The position numbers and the translations under genes were made by a program. This document shows, piece by piece, positions 61,384-64,000 of a stretch of DNA of 64,000 nt. The stretch is from Prevotella sp. P3-122. GTDB lineage: Bacteria; Bacteroidota; Bacteroidia; Bacteroidales; Bacteroidaceae. Each line of letters opens with the position of its first letter. Positions within the stretch are counted from its first letter, which is position 1. Location of the stretch: contig NZ_NPJH01000087.1 of assembly GCF_002251365.1 (NCBI RefSeq), positions 54,299 through 118,298 on the forward strand. Direction: 5' to 3'. Under the pieces are notes generated by a model. It worked only from the letters and a program-made list of their open reading frames with translations. It had not been told where the DNA came from and did no database searches.

Positions 61384-63573
61384 ATGGCAAACTTAAGATT
61401 CGAGGTTGTTGCAGAAGCCTTCAGGAAAAGGCCCGCAGACGTTATTGCTCCCGTGGAGAGACCATCGGAATATTTCGGCAAATATGTCTTCAACAGGGCC
61501 AAGATGTACAAGTATCTCCCCGCAGATGTCTATACCAAGCTAATTGATGTCATGGACAATGGTACCAGACTCGACCGCTCGATAGCCGACGCCGTAGCAA
61601 GAGGAATGAGACAATGGGCCGAGGAAAACGGAGTGACACACTATACCCACTGGTTCCAACCACTCAACGAGGGTACCGCCGAGAAACATGATGCCTTCAT
61701 AGAGCACGACGGCAAGGGAGGAATGATAGAGCAATTCTCCGGCAAACTGCTCGTGCAGCAGGAACCTGATGCGTCCAGCTTCCCTTCTGGCGGCATACGC
61801 AACACTTTCGAAGCCCGTGGCTATTCTGCATGGGACCCCACATCGCCTGTCTTCATCATTGACGACACTCTCTGTATACCAACCATCTTCATATCATACA
61901 CCGGCGAGGCTCTCGACTACAAAGCTCCTCTGCTGCGCTCACTACATGCCGTTAACGTGGCTGCCACAGCAGTATGCCACTATTTCTATCCGGAGGTGAA
62001 GAAGGTGCAGACCAACCTCGGATGGGAACAGGAATACTTCCTCGTCGACGAGAGTCTCTATTCTGCACGCCCCGACCTCATGCTCACCGGGCGAACCCTC
62101 ATGGGCCACGACTCTGCCAAGAACCAGCAGATGGACGACCACTACTTCGGCACTATCCCTGAGCGCGTGCAGGCATTCATGAAAGACCTTGAGACTTCCG
62201 CACTGGAGCTGGGCATACCATGCAAGACACGTCACAACGAGGTGGCACCAAACCAGTTTGAGCTGGCACCAATCTACGAGGAGTGCAATCTTGCCGTAGA
62301 CCACAACATGCTGTTGATGAGCCTCATGAAGAAAGTCGCCCACAAGCACAGCTTCAGGGTTCTGCTGCACGAGAAGCCTTTCGACGGTGTCAACGGCTCG
62401 GGCAAGCACAACAACTGGAGCCTCGTGGCCGACAATGGTGTGCTGCTGCATGCAGCAGGCAAGAACGGTGAGGACAACCTGCGCTTCGTGGTCTTCATCG
62501 TGGAAACACTGATGGCCGTATATAGGCACAACGGACTGCTTAAGGCATCGGTCATGAGCGCCACCAACGACCACCGACTGGGTGCCAACGAGGCACCACC
62601 TGCCATCATATCGTCATTCCTCGGCAAGCAGCTCAGCGACCTGCTCGACCATATAGAGAAAGCCGACAAGGCCGAACTGTTCAACCTTGCTGGCAAACAG
62701 GAGATGAAGCTCGACATACCGGAAATACCAGAGCTGATGATCGACAATACCGACCGTAACCGCACGTCACCGTTCGCCTTCACGGGCAACCGCTTCGAAT
62801 TCCGTGCCGTAGGCTCGGAGGCCAACTGCGCCAGCGCGATGATAGTTCTCAATACGGCGATGGCAGAGGCTCTGACCGATTTCAAGAAACGCGTCGATGC
62901 CCTAATAGCAAATGGTGAGGACCAGACGAGCGCAATCATAGACATTGTACGCGAGGACATAGTAACCTGCAAGGCCATCAGGTTCGACGGCAACGGATAT
63001 AGCGACGAATGGAAGAAAGAGGCCCAGCGCCGCGGACTCGACTGCGAGGCTTGCTGCCCCATCTGCTTCGACAGGTATCTCGACAAGGACAGCATCAGGA
63101 TGTTCGAGACCATGAACGTCATGAAACGCAACGAGCTCGAGGCACGCAACGAGGTGAAATGGGAGACATACACAAAGAAGATACAGATAGAGGCACGTGT
63201 CATGGGCGACCTCTCAATGAACCATATCATTCCCGTAGCCACACACTATCAGAGCCGGCTGGCCAAGAACGTTGAGGGCATGATGAATATCTTCGGTCCT
63301 GACGAGGGCAAGCAGCTGACGGCACGCAACGTGAAGATTATAAAGGAAATTGCCGAGCGTACCCAGATTATAGAGACGGGCGTGGAGGAACTCATCAAGG
63401 CACGCAAGCTTGCCAACAAGATTGAGTGCGAGAGGCAGAAGGCCATCGCCTACCACGACACCGTGGTCCCAAAGATGGAGGAAATACGATACCATATAGA
63501 CAAACTGGAACTTATCGTAGCCGATGAACTTTGGACACTGCCAAAATACCGTGAGCTGCTGTTCATAAGATAA
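61384..63573 (+). CDS. glnN: Glutamine synthetase type III
   Basis: Makes glutamine from glutamate, ammonia and ATP; main ammonium assimilation enzyme of many Bacteroidales. 729 residues, the length of GSIII and much longer than GSI. Family features: N-terminal FGKYVFNRAKMYKYLPADVY, the GSIII signature region FPSGGIRNTFEARGYSAWDP, ATP and glutamate site blocks KTRHNEVAPNQFELAPIYEE and NGSGKHNNWSL, and FTGNRFEFRAVGSEAN. The chosen ATG at 61384 (MANLRFEVV) is 33 bp behind a consensus promoter that overlaps the twelve additional upstream codons, so the longer frame is excluded. Confidence 0.97.
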   Translation: MANLRFEVVAEAFRKRPADVIAPVERPSEYFGKYVFNRAKMYKYLPADVYTKLIDVMDNGTRLDRSIADAVARGMRQWAEENGVTHYTHWFQPLNEGTAEKHDAFIEHDGKGGMIEQFSGKLLVQQEPDASSFPSGGIRNTFEARGYSAWDPTSPVFIIDDTLCIPTIFISYTGEALDYKAPLLRSLHAVNVAATAVCHYFYPEVKKVQTNLGWEQEYFLVDESLYSARPDLMLTGRTLMGHDSAKNQQMDDHYFGTIPERVQAFMKDLETSALELGIPCKTRHNEVAPNQFELAPIYEECNLAVDHNMLLMSLMKKVAHKHSFRVLLHEKPFDGVNGSGKHNNWSLVADNGVLLHAAGKNGEDNLRFVVFIVETLMAVYRHNGLLKASVMSATNDHRLGANEAPPAIISSFLGKQLSDLLDHIEKADKAELFNLAGKQEMKLDIPEIPELMIDNTDRNRTSPFAFTGNRFEFRAVGSEANCASAMIVLNTAMAEALTDFKKRVDALIANGEDQTSAIIDIVREDIVTCKAIRFDGNGYSDEWKKEAQRRGLDCEACCPICFDRYLDKDSIRMFETMNVMKRNELEARNEVKWETYTKKIQIEARVMGDLSMNHIIPVATHYQSRLAKNVEGMMNIFGPDEGKQLTARNVKIIKEIAERTQIIETGVEELIKARKLANKIECERQKAIAYHDTVVPKMEEIRYHIDKLELIVADELWTLPKYRELLFIR

Positions 63574-63664
63574 CAAGAAGAGAACAACGTTGACGGTTGC
63601 CCAATGACATATAGCCATTCCAATGGGCTTACAGGCAACTCCAGCAGGATTAGCAACGTACATT
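63574..63664. other. Intergenic behind glnN
   Basis: GTTGCCCAATG and CATTCCAATGGGC (about 63595-63632) could form an imperfect hairpin. No clear terminator with T run was seen. Confidence 0.3.
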
Positions 63665-63802
63665 AACGTGAGTTCGACGAAATATTAAGGCGCTGCTCGG
63701 AAAGTGTACTGGCACAAGTTCCGTGCCAAGAAGCTGTGTATCAATGTACAACGTACATTAGATACACAGCTTTCATTGTATTGAATCCATCGAGCTCACG
63801 TT
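63665..63802. other. Nested inverted-repeat structure
   Basis: Outer arms AACGTGAGTTCGA (63665-63677) and TCGAGCTCACGTT (63790-63802) match with one mismatch. Inside lie the hairpin GGCAC/GTGCC (63711-63727) and a near-perfect 42-bp hairpin (63731-63772) with arms AAGCTGTGTATCAATGTAC and GTACATTAGATACACAGCTT. The whole could fold as one three-way structure. It may be a glnN transcript end, a structured RNA or the end of a mobile element. Confidence 0.55.
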
Positions 63803-63913
63803 GTTTTGATTACAACGAATTGTATGGGCTCAGTGGAAAAAACATGGGGATGGGGTCACTCCCAAATGAAGGCTGTAGTGTACTGAATAAGTTGACACTT
63901 TTAACTTATCAGT

Positions 63914-64000
63914 ATGAGACAAAACAAGAGGAGGGATGATTCGAAAAAACTATCTCTTTTGGAGGAGTATCTTTCATCCACATTATTAAAAACGACCTTT
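63914..64000 (+). CDS. Unknown gene, 5' end only
   Basis: An ATG at 63914 opens 29 codons that run off the right edge (MRQNKRRDDSKKLSLLEEYL ...). The start is basic and hydrophilic, as in DNA-binding proteins or transposases, but there is too little sequence to name a family. The preceding nested inverted repeats make a mobile element possible. Confidence 0.35.
   Translation, partial: MRQNKRRDDSKKLSLLEEYLSSTLLKTTF

Noticed and set aside
63574..64000. Insertion sequence at the right edge
   Set aside because: The inverted repeats are internal hairpins rather than proven ends, and the 29 visible codons do not identify a transposase.

Overview
The window comes from a member of the Bacteroidota, most likely a gut or oral Prevotella/Segatella-type Bacteroidales. 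Evidence: promoters have the phylum-specific -7 box TAnnTTTG, several with TTG or TTTG 19-20 bp upstream; starts are A-rich without Shine-Dalgarno sequences; there is a type III glutamine synthetase; many secreted carbohydrate-active enzymes are present; and six large secreted proteins end in the tail YNLxGxxV...KGlYIxxGKK, which resembles a type IX secretion sorting signal. Genus assignment is inference.

Layout. 1-9.6 kb is mostly housekeeping: the start of a DUF6242-like lipoprotein (minus), pckA (minus), then upp, argS, a compact RNase H, a small beta-barrel protein and a MORN-type secreted protein. 10.1-37.6 kb is a carbohydrate-degradation region: an SGNH esterase, tRNA-Arg(CCT), a heparinase II/III-type lyase, a GH88 hydrolase, two very large secreted proteins (one probably a new toroid-fold lyase or hydrolase), a DUF2264/GH154 protein, a GH105 hydrolase, a PL9 pectate lyase, a PL11 rhamnogalacturonan lyase, a membrane-bound regulator and a GH141-like beta-helix protein. 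38-57.3 kb is on the minus strand: an AAA/DUF4143 ATPase, a GH2 enzyme cotranscribed with a tail-bearing protein and a small YxxP peptide, a second YxxP peptide with a second large tail protein, a GH51 arabinofuranosidase, a LacZ-type GH2 and a six-hairpin glycosidase. 57.5-64 kb returns to plus: ferritin, a BNR_4 propeller protein, glnN and the start of an unknown gene.

Working together: PL9, PL11, GH105, GH88, GH154, GH51 and the two GH2 enzymes are what is needed to cut pectin (homogalacturonan and rhamnogalacturonan I with arabinan/galactan side chains) and to remove the unsaturated or glucuronic ends. No SusC/SusD pair lies in the window. The only regulator seen is a propeller sensor fused through one membrane helix directly to an AraC domain, with no kinase or receiver domain. 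Two 10-bp direct repeats 21 bp apart directly after it are its best candidate operator.

The spaces between genes are full of structured repeats. There are two arrays of short palindromes with a 22-23 bp period, which differ in core sequence but share spacer motifs and a terminal-type unit. There is a MITE-like element with about 36-bp inverted ends and two relatives; a second MITE-like element with about 30-bp ends; and a composite repeat (9+9 hairpin plus a 9-bp triplet repeat) at six loci that often directly abuts stop codons. A 33-bp tandem repeat lies upstream of the ATPase, and the upp promoter is duplicated.
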